Counted from the first letter of the stretch, positions 49,059 through 61,351 are shown. The stretch: DNA of 64,000 bases from Sipunculus nudus (GCA_026874595.1 CM049311.1:47867676-47931675), one strand, 5' to 3'. The notes: generated from the sequence alone by a model not told the origin. Numbers and translations are program-made.

Positions 49059-49546
49059 TTATTGGGATTTATTAGGAAGGATCGGTTCCTGTTCTTCTCT
49101 TTGTGTCTGGTCCGGCAGATCCGCCGCCATATTGCACATTTCTATATCCTGTGATTCAGAAGAGCCTAAATCGGTATTACTATTTGTTACAAATTTTGCA
49201 TTGGTATAATTTTTTTCCTCTTCTGTATATTCCTTTCGAGAATCCCACAACTTTCTCCCTCCGTGTTTTTGACCGTTTCGTGATATATCCTTTTTATCCA
49301 AATTATATATGCGGTTAGGGTTCTCACGGGAATTCCTCAACGAGTTCACATACACACTGGATGCTAAAACGCCTGACGTCATTCCAGTGGAGCGATCTGA
49401 ATAATAGCGCCCCCTGGCGAGTCTCATGCGTGCCTCTTCATTCAGGAAACATCTGCACACGGTCTCTTTGAATGCTTGTCTGTATTTCCGTGACATTAGA
49501 TTATAAAGTATGGGGTTGACCGTCGAGCTGACAAAGTACAGTACTC
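49059..49546 (-). CDS. GPCR last exon: TM7 and cytoplasmic tail
   Basis: 488 bp. The acceptor CATTTTCAG gives phase 1 in: G from the previous exon plus GA makes Gly of MSG|VLYF. It ends with TAA at 49061-49059. The tail has charged, low-order segments (RKEYTEEEKNYTNAKF, QTQREEQEPILP). Confidence 0.9.
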
Positions 49547-50143
49547 CTGAAAATGATAAGTACTTCATATATTAACATAAATTTGATCAACAATATCTAT
49601 TGACAAACTGCTTAACTTATATTATGAGATTAACTCAATATGGCGATCAAGAGACAATTACTATTGTTGTACCACAAGAACGTAAAACAGGGCTTTTAAT
49701 ATATTAAATGCTGGCTTGAGAATCGTAACATTTATGTAGTATGGCATTATTCTGTCTCAATAGACATTAATACAACCCTGGCTGATAAATCTGTCTCTGA
49801 CGTGACTGAATAGTCGAACTCTGACATGGCAGTCTCTGTCCTACTTTACAAACAAAGACAAATGTGTATGATATAACCAGCTTACCCTAGAAAATACAAA
49901 AATGCGTTTCTATTCATAACATGGTGTATATGATTAACAATAAGTTAGGTCTATTATCCGTATCTTTAAGAATACTTGTAGGGATTTTGGGCCACAGCAC
50001 AATTTAGCAACATTATAATATACCAAGGACATGGTCTGCATTCACAAAACAAATGATCAAGAAAAATAGACAAATAGGGCAAATCCGAAGAAAAATAATT
50101 CTTTTCGTATGGCCTAAGATTAAACTCTGTCCTTTTAATGAAT

Positions 50144-50192
<49 letters not shown>

Positions 50193-50985
50193 ATTATTAC
50201 ATCTTAAAAATATCCATGTTAATTATACATATGAGAGTGAAAACGATCTTCCCAGCATTGATAATTCCTATTCAATTTTCAAGAATTAGTTATACAAATA
50301 CTTAAACAGTAAATTAGTGTTCCTAAAAACCTAACACGTCAATTATTTCTAGATACATTTATCTTGCAAAGATTGAAGGTCGAGTTCATTCTATGTGGTT
50401 ATTTATGTAAGCTATTGATACCATTTTTTTATTTGCACAATGACTTGATAATGTCAAGATGATTACAAAAAAAAACACAACAGGGGCGGAGCAGCTAATT
50501 AGTTTGCTCTATCCTTTGCTCTTTATAAATTACGATTAAAAGAGATCGTGGCCCCGCATTATCGGTGTTTATTTGATAACAACAAAGAACTAACTTCTTT
50601 CAATTGTGTACCATGAATGACATTTTAAAAAGTAAATTACTGTTATTAAAAACCACACACTGCTTCAGTGCTGTCAATATCAATTTACTATTGTCATGCC
50701 GGGGGCGAGATAGGGAAATAATCCCAAAGGTCAAAGCAATATCACGCGGTTTGTCGAGTTATTTTTCTTCATATCACGTCAATAATGATAAATCGAGAAT
50801 ATTACGACCGAGCCATAGTAAGTGGAACTTTATTCCTGGATAGAGTGACTCACCTGACATGTAAAACAACACGTCTTGGAAGTGTTTGAGTTCGTCCGTC
50901 CATTGGTCATCTTTGAGAAAGGCGGTCATGAGACGCTGGGCGTGAAACGGGGCCCAGCAGAGGAAGAACGCCACCACCACGGCAA
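49059..50985 (-). CDS. Class A neuropeptide GPCR, 3' part (pyrokinin/CAPA/neuromedin-U receptor-like)
   Basis: Two minus-strand exons splice in frame (50985-50854 and 49546-49059). The first encodes TM6 with the F-x-x-C-W-x-P-F signature (VVVAFFLCWAPFHAQRLM) and extracellular loop 3. The second encodes TM7 with the NPxxY motif (VSSTVNPILYNLMS), helix 8 (RKYRQAFKETVCRCF, with palmitoylatable Cys) and a ~140-residue Ser/Asn-rich tail. CWAPFHAQRL together with YMSGVLYFVSSTVNPILYN is typical of the receptor group that binds pyrokinin, CAPA and neuromedin-U peptides, which generally signals through Gq. TM1-5 are absent. No exon for them was seen between 51 and 64 kb, so they probably lie past the right edge beyond an intron of more than 13 kb. 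Alternatively this is a truncated gene. Confidence 0.88.
49547..50853 (-). other. GPCR intron, 1.3 kb
   Basis: Donor GTGAGT (minus) at 50853 and acceptor TTTTCAG at 49547. It contains a (TA)n tract. ORFs within are not supported. Confidence 0.8.
50147..50188. repeat. (TA)n microsatellite in the GPCR intron
   Basis: About 20 TA units followed by four TTA triplets. Confidence 0.97.
50854..50985 (-). CDS. GPCR exon: TM6 and extracellular loop 3
   Basis: 132 bp. Acceptor TTTTTGTAG (minus) just above 50985, phase 2 in and phase 1 out. It encodes AVVVAFFLCWAPFHAQRLM, then DDQWTDELKHFQDVLFYMS. Confidence 0.9.
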
Positions 50986-50990
50986 CTACA

Positions 50991-51488
50991 AAAACAAAAT
51001 GACAGTTAAATGTAAGGTATATGATGGAGCCCTATGGTTCGCTGGTCATAGAAGCTAAAGTCCTCTGTCGAAACTGAACAATTTACATGAAAAGCGAAAT
51101 GGTAAAATCTCGGCAGGACCTCGGAGATTCGCTCGGAAGGCCTAGCGATAGGTTATGACCGGTTATTCCTATAGCCTCGTGCATATAAACTCTGACATAG
51201 ATGGATTAATAATAACATATATCACTCTTATCGTCATTCTACATCTTCTATATCGTTATTATTTTAACTGGTCAAAATGGAGTGGACACACTCTCAGGTT
51301 AAATTTTGCAGCTTTTTGGATTTTGCCAAGTTTTGCTGATTTTGAATCAAAATCACCTGAGAATGTGCACGCCATCTTGGAGATTGCACGACCGACAACG
51401 TTCGATCGAAAAGATTTCCCCCAAATATGGGACAAACTGTCGAATTTACAGGTCATACACTTCGAATTGATAAAAAAATTCATTGCTA

Positions 51489-51493
<5 letters not shown>
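50991..51493. other. Upstream GPCR intron or intergenic, no exon seen
   Basis: No TM5 or other receptor sequence on the minus strand. The plus ORF of 198 codons (51155-51751) runs through a TA tract and is rejected. Confidence 0.4.

Positions 51494-51538
<45 letters not shown>
51494..51538. repeat. (TA)n microsatellite
   Basis: About 22 TA units, then TTTA repeats and a second short TA run. Confidence 0.97.
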
Positions 51539-51542
<4 letters not shown>

Positions 51543-51649
51543 TTATTTATACAATATATATATATATATTTATATATTTATTTATTACAAAAATGATTAA
51601 AATATTTCCATTAAAAAAGCTGAGAGATATACGACATATGTATAAACAA

Positions 51650-51955
51650 GAAATCTGCATTCTACAGAATGCGCGCCTCCGCCATTTTTGCATTCCTATA
51701 TTCAGCCCATATTTCAGTTTCTTTCGCGCACAAGTGACTGCACATTTGTGATGTTCCTTGTTGACTTCCCTGAATCTTGATCATGTACCGAATCCACGCA
51801 TAAAAACTAATCGATTTCTCATTAGCCCATTTCCGAAGTGCCCTAAAAATTTCAACAGATTCCGTTCATGATTGCCTGCGTTATGTCGTGTATAAACAGG
51901 AACACACATACACACAAACGGGGCTGAACGCATACCCTCCTGGCGGAGGCAAAAA
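51650..51955 (+). repeat. Dispersed repeat family A, copy 3
   Basis: ATCTGCATTCTACAGAATGC, GTGACTGCACATTTGTGAT, GATCATGTACCGAATCCACG, CCGAAGTGCCCTAAAAATTT and TTCCGTTCATGATTGCCTG, then ACACACAAACGGGG and the tail ACCCTCCTGGCGGAGGCAAA. It matches copies 1 and 2 in the same order. Confidence 0.65.
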
Positions 51956-51959
51956 TAGT

Positions 51960-52425
51960 TTATACGTTTTCACATTGATCTTCATTAATCACTGATCTCC
52001 CCTATTCACTGAAGGCTGGGGACGGGAAATCATAATATACGCTATATTGCTGAGGACGGAAGAAAAAATACTGTTCTGAATAAGATATCCACATTAGATT
52101 TAATCAGATTCAATCAAACAAACGCAACATTACTGCCATCATTATAGCAATCAAGATACACCTAAGACAGCACATATAGGTTGAATTTATCAAACTAATG
52201 TGAGCCTTGGGTCTCACATGTGCAGAGGCGTTGTGCGTCATCAAGGAGAAGAACGAGACGTTGATGGTAAAATGGGAAATGATAGACTGACTCACAGTTC
52301 TCAAAGTACACAAGAAACAGTTGTCTCTCTTTACCTCGAGAGAAAACAGGTACTGAAGGTCGATGCATGATTCATATAACTAGTGTTTAAAAACATAATA
52401 AGTACCAACTTTATTTTGTTCCGAG

Positions 52426-52427
<2 letters not shown>
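51960..52427. other. Unassigned stretch
   Basis: Short ORFs only; nothing recognised. Confidence 0.4.

Positions 52428-52492
<65 letters not shown>
52428..52492. repeat. (TA)n microsatellite
   Basis: About 32 TA units. Confidence 0.97.
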
Positions 52493-52493
<1 letters not shown>

Positions 52494-52999
52494 CAACACC
52501 TGTCAAAAACTGCCTATTATGACATGAATGTCAATTGCTTGTCGTCTGGAAACTCAGACTACAAGTCAGAGTTACGACCCCATTAAAATCTCCGATGAAG
52601 GATTCACGAGAGATCAAGTACAGCGGTCATAAGCTAATTTGTCTCTAAATATGTGTTATCAGTGAGACGAAATCGCAGCGGCGTCGCGAGAACAGATTGA
52701 ATTGTTAAACCCAGAGTGTCACATATCGGTGTGATAGACATTCATGGTGAAACACATACCCAAATGGTAACTGCGATTATTGATTTCATGTTATTATAAA
52801 AGACGTGTATTATTCAGCCAGTTATATATTTCAGTCGAAGCATAGGGAGTATTATTTAGGCGTCTGCACGGTTTTACCTCCAACGATGTAACTGAAATCT
52901 CCACGACATGTTAACTTATCTTGTTTCATATCTACCATAGATATAATGCGGGGTTTTAATTCGTCAAGAGGTTGATATTCAGATTCCGGAATAAGATCA

Positions 53000-53710
53000 T
53001 ATTCCCTTTTTAGCGAACCTGTGAGCTTATGCGATGGCGTAGCGTCGTCCCTCAGCCGTCAGCCGTCCGCCGTCCACCGTCGTCCGTACGTTAACCCATG
53101 CTATCTCAGAAACCGTCAGAGCTAGCAGCTCCAAATTGTATGTAAGAATCAGTTACATGTGAAACTTCATCGTATTGAGCTTATTTTTTTTGCTATCTGC
53201 ATTAACTTATATAATTAAGGGTAAAGCTTAAAAACCTTTAAAATCTTATTCTCCGAAACTGTCCAGCCAAATTGTTCAATATTTCACAGAAATGATCCCT
53301 GGAACAATCTCATTCAAGTTTGGTAACTATTATTATTCTATAAGAAATATTCTATGGTAGGGTTCTGCCAGTTTATTAAGAATAATTGTGGTAAATGCAG
53401 CTTTAAAAAAGCATTGAAGCCAATTGAAAAATGCTTTCAGTGTTTGAAAACAGATTTGACAACATGCAAAGTTTCAACATGCCGAGTCAAAAGGTCACTC
53501 AGTTTAACCAGGTGGGGTCCAGACATCACCATCGCAACTGACCTGGCTCTGTCTGGTATCTAGACAATGTGTCTTGACGTCTAGACACATCGTTTAGACG
53601 TCTGGACACATTGCTAACTGCATTTTCTTAGATTTTATAGGTAAAAGGCTAAAAAACATTTTAAAATGTTCTTCTCCGAAACCATGCTGCCAAATTGTCC
53701 GTTCATCTGT
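53000..53710 (+). repeat. Dispersed repeat with CGTCCGT-rich start and internal duplications
   Basis: It starts with GATGGCGTAGCGTCGTCC and a CCGTC-rich run (53030-53090). ATCTTATTCTCCGAAACTGT with AGCCAAATTGTTC (53247-53280) is echoed by ATGTTCTTCTCCGAAACCAT with TGCCAAATTGTCC (53667-53703). GTCTAGACACAT-type inverted pieces lie at 53560-53615. The pattern recalls a repeat I associate with bivalve genomes; this is from memory and unverified. The 69-codon ORF inside is rejected. Confidence 0.45.
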
Positions 53711-54768
53711 CCCAGTTATCCCCCCTTGCAAAAACAACAATTCCGAAATATCCTGACTGATACATCCTAGTATTAGAATGTCCTAGTTCGGAAAAGTGCA
53801 GGTCCCAAACGTCCATTTTGCCAAAATCATAATGACGAAGGTAGATATGCAGGACGTAGGAGGATCAGTATTAAATTTATAAATAAACTTCCATTCATAC
53901 TCCCAAACTTTGCACAGGTTCGCATTAGGCATGTAGGCCTTGTTTATTTAAGTTTTATGTTGGCTGACAAACTTCTTTAAAGGGAAATATAGTCACATAC
54001 AGATTAAATAAAAATTACATCAATATATAGCGTTTTTACTCAAGATATAAAGGTATCCGCCAATATTTAATTATAAAATCATTTCTTTATTCTTGCAAAT
54101 ATGCCTTTACAAGGCACGATCGCTTGCAAAAAACATGTATAATTCATGGGCCACCTTGTGGCTCTTCCACATAACTTCACAAATAACATATTTAAAACTT
54201 CAGGCCGGTGTTTCTTCTGTGCTTTTGTGTTTCCTATTTCACATTTCTTCTCTCCCTCTGTTTGACTTAAAAACCTGGAAAAAGAATTTACTATCGAAAA
54301 ACAGAGCCAAATTTCGCGTTCAGCTTCGTTTCCTTCCCGATATTTGATTATAGGAGAGACATGTATAATGTCAGCTAGCACTCCCGGCACACTTGTTTAC
54401 CTGTGCTACAGTACTGAGCCCTCTTCCAAGTGATGGCAGGACTCGAGGCCACTGTTTTTAGAGACTCGGTAACGGACTTGGACTCGAGCGTTCTAAACAC
54501 GGACTTATATGTCCAGCAGAACTTATAACAGAATATTTTAAAAAAAAAATACGATATATGCCGAGGTTAAGGTCTGCATCGGGAGCTAAATATAGTCAAA
54601 CCTTAACGTAAAAGGCTTATGTAAACTAACAAAAAAATACTTATGGTAATGTCAAAGTAAAGATTTCTTTATACAAAGTGATTTTTTATTGGCCTTGTAT
54701 TTCGACTCCGGTCAAAGATGACTCGGACTCAAAATAGGTGGACTTAAACTTGAATCTCTCGGACTTGG
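53711..54768. other. Unassigned stretch leading into the minisatellite
   Basis: Isolated GGACTCGAG- and ACTCGGACT-like pieces at about 54430-54520 and 54700-54768 look like decayed units of the following array. Overlapping ORFs on both strands at 54079-54390 are unsupported. Confidence 0.45.
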
Positions 54769-56557
54769 AATCGGACTGGTGGAGCCTACACTCGGACTAG
54801 TAGAGCCTACACTCGGACTGGTGGAGCCTACACTCGGACCGGTGGAGCCTATACTCGGACTGATGGAGATTAGACTCGGACTGGTGGAGCCTAGACTCGG
54901 GCTGGTGGAGCCTAGACTCGGACTGTTGGAGCCTAAACTCGGACTGGTGGAGACTAGACTCGGACTGGTGGAGCCTAGACTCGGACTGGTGGAGCCTAGA
55001 CTCGGAGTGGTGGAGTCTACACTCGGACTGGTGGAGCCTAGACTCGGACTTGTGGAGCCTAGACTCGGACTGGTGAAGCCTAGACTCGGACTGGTGGAGT
55101 CTAGACTCGGACTGGTGGAGCCTAGACTCGGACTGGTGGAGCCTAAACTCGGACTGGTGGAGCCCAGACTCGGACTGGTGGAGCCTAGACTCGGACTGGT
55201 AGAGCCTAGACTCGGACTGATGGAGCCTAGACTCGCACTGGTGGAGCCTAGACTTGCACTGGTGGAGCCTAGACTCGGACTGGTGGAGCCTACACTCGGA
55301 GTGGTGGAGCCTAAACTCGGACTGTTGGAGACTAGACTCGGACTGGTGGAGCCTAGACTCGGACTGGTGGAGCCTACACACGGACTGGTGGAGCCTACAC
55401 TCGGACTGGTAGAGCCTAGACTCGGACTGATGGAGCCTACACTCGGAGTGGTGGAGCCTAAACTCGGACTGTTGGAGACTAGACTCGGACTGGTGGAGCC
55501 TAGACTCGGACTGGTGGAGCCTACACACGGACTGGTGGAGCCTACACTCGGACTGGTAGAGCCTAGACTCGGACTGATGGAGACTAGACTCGGACTGGTG
55601 GAGCCTAGACTCGCACTGGTGGAGCCTAGACTCGGACTGGTAGAGCCTAGACTCGGACTGATGGAGCCTAGACTTGCACTGGTGGAGCCTAGACTTGCAC
55701 TGGTGGAGCCTAGACTCGCACTGGTGGAGCCTACACTCGGAGTGGTGGAGCCTAAACTCGGACTGATGGATCCTAGACTCGGACTGGTGAAGCCTAGACT
55801 CGGACTGGTGGAGCTTAGACTCGGACTGGTGGAGCCTAGACTCGTACTGGTGGAGCCTAAACTCGGACTGGTGGAGCCCAGACTCGGACTGGTGGAGCCT
55901 AGACTCGGACCGGTGGAGCCTAGACTCGGACTGGTGGAGCCTAGACTCGGACTGGTGGAGCCTAGACTCGGAGTGGTGGAGCCTAAACTCGGACTGGTGG
56001 AGACTAGACTCGGACTGGTGGAGCCTAGACTCGGACTGGTGGAGCCTACACTCGGAGTGGTGGAGTCTACAGTCGGACTGGTGGAGCCTAGACTCGGACT
56101 TGTGGAGCCTAGACTCGGACTGGTGGAGCTTAGACTCGGACTGGTAGAGCCTAAACTCGGACTGGTGGAGCCTAGACTCGGACTGGTGGAGCCTAAACTC
56201 GGACTGGTGGAGCCTAACTTGGACTAATGGAGCCTACACTCGGACTGGTGGAGCCTAGACTCGGACTGGTGGAGCCTACACTAGCTCGGCGTGGTGGAGC
56301 CTACACTCGGACTGGTGGAGCCTATACTTGGACTGGTGGAGCCTACACTCGGACTGGTAGAGCCTACACTCGGACTGGTGGAGACTAGACTCGGACTGGT
56401 GGAGCCTAGACTCGGACTGGTGGAGCCTAAACTCGGACTGGTGGAGCCTACACTCGGACTGGTGGAGCCTACACTCGGACTGGTGGAGCCTACACTCGGA
56501 CTGGTGGAGCCTACACTCGGACTGGTGAAGCCTACACTAGGACTTGCACTCGGTAGG
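54769..56557. repeat. 21-bp minisatellite, about 85 copies
   Basis: The unit GACTCGGACTGGTGGAGCCTA is repeated with point variants (CCTACA, CCTAAA, CTGATG, GGAGACTAG, ACTTGCACT). A higher-order unit of 147 bp (7 x 21) occurs twice in succession, from about 55301 and 55448. A 1-bp deletion near 56215 and a 4-bp net insertion near 56281 break and then restore the period. Confidence 0.97.
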
Positions 56558-56740
56558 ATAATGTGGACTCGACTACATCACTACCTCTCCCTCTATTCTG
56601 AGATCCTGCTTCCGCTCCTGGTAACCAAGGCTATTCTTATTCCTCGAGCAGTCGGTGTTAGACGTCGACCTATGGATCAACTTACTGTGAGGGACGACGA
56701 TATTAATATCCCAAAGCTAGCGTTACCTATAATTCAATAA
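54779..56740 (+). CDS. Heptad-repeat ORF over the minisatellite with unique C-terminal tail
   Basis: Because 21 is a multiple of three, the array reads as repeats of LGLVEPR. The frame is open from 54779 to 56227 (482 codons) and again, in the same frame, from 56291 to 56740 (149 codons). The break comes from a 1-bp deletion with TAA, later compensated. The last ~55 codons are unique (IMWTRLHHYLSLYSEILLP, then GVRRRPMDQLTVRDDDIN) and stop at a TAA that overlaps AATAAA. The start codon is GTG; the first in-frame ATG is about 80 bp in. The opposite strand is also open for 243 codons (HQSESRL repeats), which argues that openness follows from unit length. A real protein is not excluded but has no independent support. 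Confidence 0.2.
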
Positions 56741-58945
56741 ATCCGACAATCGTGACAATAAAAGTATATAGATCAAGTATGATATTACCACCCTTATAGT
56801 TATATGTTTGAACCGGTTTACATATTAATTACATTCAATTTCTATAAGCCATTGACCTTAGCATCTTTTTCAAACTGATGTTATGCGCAAGTTCCCCCCC
56901 CCCCAAAAAGGTACAGCATTAATGAAATGATTTCATATCATAATTTGCAGGTAGGTATTACACTAAAGATATTACACTGTGTATTAAATCTTGTAATGCA
57001 CAAGTAATATATTACCGAGATTTAGGAATTCATTACTGATGCTATACCTTTGGTGATGAGAAACAGCTTCTTTACTGTATGCGAACACAATAACATGTAG
57101 CATCAAATATTTTATTTTCGCCTATACCTATATCATTCAGCTTTAATAATAAAAAAATGATAATATAATGTCTCTTTCCTAAAAGATGAACATGAATATA
57201 CAAATGGAAATATTCTGTTTGGGTTAAAATTAACAGTGTTCAAAGTTGCAATGGTATTCTTTTACATATTATTAACGCTTTATCCTTTAGATCTTCTTGC
57301 CTAACTGTCATTTCTTGCTCGGGATTTTCAAATATAGTTCATATAATTTTTCCCTTCAATACATTAAAGTTTTGACCTAGCACACAAAAGGGATGGTACA
57401 GATTATGTGCGTATCATTTTTATTAATTTGATGAAATTAGTTTATCATATCTAACCCCCTAAAGTTTATTTAGAACTAATATATCAACAATATTAAAAAG
57501 TAAATACCCATACAAAACAGGCAATGATCACAAATACTTTCTATAGTACTACAAGCTTGAACACAAATGAATAATTTAAAATGAAGGCTTGTCTTCGGGC
57601 ATTTATAAGTTGTTTTCTTTCCCTTAAACGGTGAAAACAATTATACGTAAGAATAATATGTATGTCTATGATATGTATGTACTTTTCACTTTTTGCTCAT
57701 CATATTGTTTACACATTCCTGGGTACATTTCCCCAGGTCCAAAGGAAACAAAAAGAAAAAATAAATAAGTAAGACAAATGAAACTTTTGCTGGAAAGTGC
57801 TCCTAAAAAAAATTCATAATCACACCTCCAAGAGTTAGACAATCGATGGTTCTAGCATTTCGCGAATAGAAAGTAAAATATATAATAACAGACAACTAAC
57901 AGGTTCTGCATGATTTCGTCAGTAAGCTAGATTGAACGCAGCTGGAACCAAAGCAACATGTTTTTCATATTTGTGCTTTATTATTTTTTTGTCGTTGAAC
58001 AAGAAACACACCTGCGTCTTTCCCTGAAATTGACTTGAAATTGACTCCATAGTTTTGTTAGATAACCCGCTGAAATCAACAAGCAATATGTTACCTTGAC
58101 AGCGCAACGGAGACCTACGTTATCAACCACACAGGTGCATTATATACCGAAATAAATAGTCTTGCACTTTATATAAGAAACAGGAAAATATCAAGACTTG
58201 TTCAATGTTCTTCTTAAGCCCTTTGTTGGAGGGTCATAATCAAAACAAAACATAAACATATGACGATGCTTAAAATCTGCTGTATTAAATATTTGAAATG
58301 AAATTACACTTGATGTTAAAAATGTACCTAGTCCCACAAGCGGAGCCCATTACAATTCTGCGATAATTGACTATTATCTCATAAGCCATATGAGGCCTTA
58401 TATGAGATGAAAAACTTGATGACAACAATAAACATTTATTCTCTATAGTTATGTGTCTTGTGCCCACATGACATGGCGTGTCCCATCGATTCAAGTTTTT
58501 TCTTTGATTCTTTCATTTTTTAACCCTACAAACAGTCAGCCTTTTTAATAGATACTATAGACAAGTGAAAACTTACCCCTGTGACCTTGGCCATCATCAT
58601 TGGGATGGAAAATGTTAAAAAAAATATATATATAATATATTTATTTGACTAATTTCGCAAATAGTTTACAACGTAAGTATTTTGGTTTGGTATAGGTAAT
58701 AATGCCAATTTTTCATTTTCCTGCAACCTTGAAGTGAAATGACCTTACATTAAAGTAAAATTATGTCAAATTTCCATGAGCAGGTCTCAGCGTCAACCGG
58801 GTTCTAATTTTTAAAATTCTGCCCCGCGAAATCTAACGTCTCAACTGAGGTATGGTCGAGAATACGCCACTTAACTAAGTATTTACGGTACTGTTAATTG
58901 AACTAAACGGTGACCGGGCATTGCATCATGGGTAGACATTCCTGA
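56741..58945. other. Gene-poor AT-rich stretch
   Basis: No coding-like ORF longer than about 70 codons, a short poly-C at 56896, no recognised repeat. Confidence 0.45.
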
Positions 58946-59048
58946 AAGTGATCCTGATCTTGTTCAGCGGTGTTCACGCAACATTGTATGTTCAGCGTGT
59001 AATAAACGAGTCTGGAGTGTTGTTGACATTTGTCACGAACTCTGCATG

Positions 59049-59100
59049 GTGTAAGAAGTGGGATTCGAACCCATGCCCACACCCTTCGTGGGAACTATGT
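59049..59100 (-). repeat. Decayed tRNA-Ser/Leu-like fragment
   Basis: The minus strand shows a perfect B box (GGTTCGAATCC, 59070-59060) inside a paired T-arm (GTGGG...CCCAC region). An upstream stem, CCCACGAAGGGTGTGGG (59091-59075), looks like the long variable arm of a class II tRNA. No anticodon or acceptor stem can be completed, so this is a pseudo-tRNA or SINE remnant. Confidence 0.5.
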
Positions 59101-59199
59101 TTACTTGAACGTGATATATGGAATATATCTTTCACAGACAACCTAATGGAAAGATTTATTTGAAGAGTATTATGGGTAGGCAAATTAACACCCTACATA

Positions 59200-60715
59200 A
59201 TTCATCGCAGTCCTGTTGAATAGACACACTTTAATTTGAAAAATAATAGATTATAATTTCTTTTCATCAAACGAATAATTCAACAAGTTTTGTGTTTTAT
59301 ACTATTACACTATATCATTATGCAATATGTGCATTTCGGCCAGCATTCTAGGGGTCCAATCAGAGTCAAAAGCAATGCAAATATAATAACGATCATTAAA
59401 CCGAATGAATAGATGAAAATCGAGTAATTCTATTTCCGAAATATGACAAGATCTGTACTTTCGTGTTCACCTAGCTGTCGTATAGTTGATATTATCATCC
59501 CAGTGAAAAACCAAACAGTCTTAGAAAACGAATCATGCAAGCAAGTAACGATAATGCGACCGTATCAGCAGAGCTGCATATTCCTTTTCCTTTTTTACTG
59601 TTCTATTTATGCGTTACGCTCTTGTTTCACGCCCTAGCTGCACTCTGAAATTATTGTTTTTCCAGGAGAAATAATTCGGGGATTGAGTTACAAGCAACAA
59701 ATAACAGAACATGGGGTCATACAGAGACACCATGGCAACGGTGAAATTCTGGCAGGAAGTCACTCATTGACCTGATGTGGTGCCGTGCACTTACTTCCGT
59801 GTATCACATTCTGACAAATCATTTTCACGCGGAATTATCTGACTCAGTTTAGGCTTTACCTTAAGGGCACGGGTTTACCGGTTCCCCGAACCTAACGGGC
59901 TATAAGGACCGGCACGACGAGAACTAAAGCCACCCGACTAGCTCTCCAACTATCCACCCTGCTGGCATGAATTCTCATGACCATATCATACTAATATGTG
60001 GGCTCTATATCCAGCCACTAGCAGGGCTTTAACGTGTCGAGCATGCGGGGACATACATCGAAACTAAAGCTTTTTCCGGCCATTTGTAAATTGAAATTAA
60101 ATAAAAAATGTAGGTTAACAAATTAATTAAATGGAATACTGAAACATGACAAATCCACTTGGATACTTCATAATAATATCCATGCCCATATTTATGAATA
60201 AGATATAAATACAAAATGCAATTAATGCTTAAGTGTATCTTATAAATAATTTAGAATTTGTTTTATAGCATTCAGGGTTATGTTCACCAGTAAGATGTGC
60301 CAGTATTCGCAAACAGTGAATGTGTCATACCCTACGCACTACGCACTACGCAAATTAATATGAAAGTACTCTCCCCAAACGGATAACTAACCGATCCGCC
60401 TGTCGGAACGGCTGACATATATGACGCTACGCTAGATTTGTTGTTGGGTTCAGCATATAAGGATACTATTAGAGGCTTAATTGGTAAATCGTTACCCTGT
60501 GTCCATTGTTTTCCAACATATCAATTTATAATTTTGTATGAGAGGTTTCGTAATCACGTTACGTATTTTCATATTTATTTAATTTAAATTGCCATAATTT
60601 AGATGTATAATATGTACAATTTCGTAGCTCTAATGTAGATACAAAAGTCTTAATCCAGATCAGATGTATATCTTCATTCACTGCAGGGTTGTCTCTACAT
60701 AAAGCTTGAAATGAT
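59200..60715. other. Unassigned stretch, no gene seen
   Basis: Short ORFs only. CTACGCACTACGCACTACGC near 60335 is a short direct repeat. Confidence 0.4.
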
Positions 60716-60776
60716 TTAAAAGTCAAAGCCAGAAGCGGATCCAGGGGGAGGTCCAGGGGGTCCGGATCAGCCATCA
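60716..60776. repeat. GGATCCAGGGGG-type repeat fragment
   Basis: AGAAGCGGATCCAGGGGGAG and then TCCAGGGGGTCCGGATC. It resembles AGGGGAGGATTCAGAGGGG before the C run at 41259 and the CCCCCC sequences at 63281, and is probably the end of an interspersed element. It creates the DPDPLDLPLDPLL peptide in the 147-codon minus ORF 60559-61002, which is therefore not accepted as a gene. Confidence 0.45.
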
Positions 60777-61351
60777 TCTTTTTAGGGTTGGTTTCAGACC
60801 ATATTGGACTCTTTTCGCGACCAGGACAACTTTGTTTAGGATTTGTCATGGTCACGAGTTGACATTCCTTACACAAGTTACATCCATACACCGTCATAGA
60901 CGAGTGAGCCAGTAATGTCTCTAATGACCGAAAACAAGTCTTATCTGGTGCACATACTATACAAAGGTCAAATATGGCTTTAATAAATATCCTAAAACAC
61001 ACTACTTGAGTGTGTACTTCGAAACACTCTTGAATCCTCCATCATTGTACACATAAACAGAGGATCCTTGTATGGGGAATTAGCACTTTAAGTGACAAGA
61101 TAATACGCTATAGACATGTCTGGTATTCTAGCTAATTATCATAAATACTGCGTTATATGAAGATGTTATTTAGCCACCAAAATGCCATATACCATTTGGT
61201 CTTTCCATCACAATAAATTGTCCAATCTGAACGGTTCAGAATTTTTGTGTTTTTCCTTTCATTAAATGTGCGACTCTGGTTGGGGGTCGCGCTGCAGATA
61301 CTTTCCCTTATGTAGCGTGCATGACTGAATCGGGGCCCGTCTCAGTCAGGA

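Noticed and set aside
51155-51751. 198-codon plus ORF with hydrophobic start
   Set aside because: A third of it is TA-repeat peptide, the hydrophobic start is AT-driven, and the opposite strand is also open. It shows no GPCR motif, so it is not the missing TM1-5.
54797-55528. 243-codon minus ORF (HQSESRL repeats)
   Set aside because: It is the reverse reading of the 21-bp minisatellite, open only because the unit length is a multiple of three.
60559-61002. 147-codon minus ORF with cysteines
   Set aside because: It is built across a GGATCCAGGGGG repeat that gives the DPDPLDLPLDP peptide; the rest has no domain or splice support.
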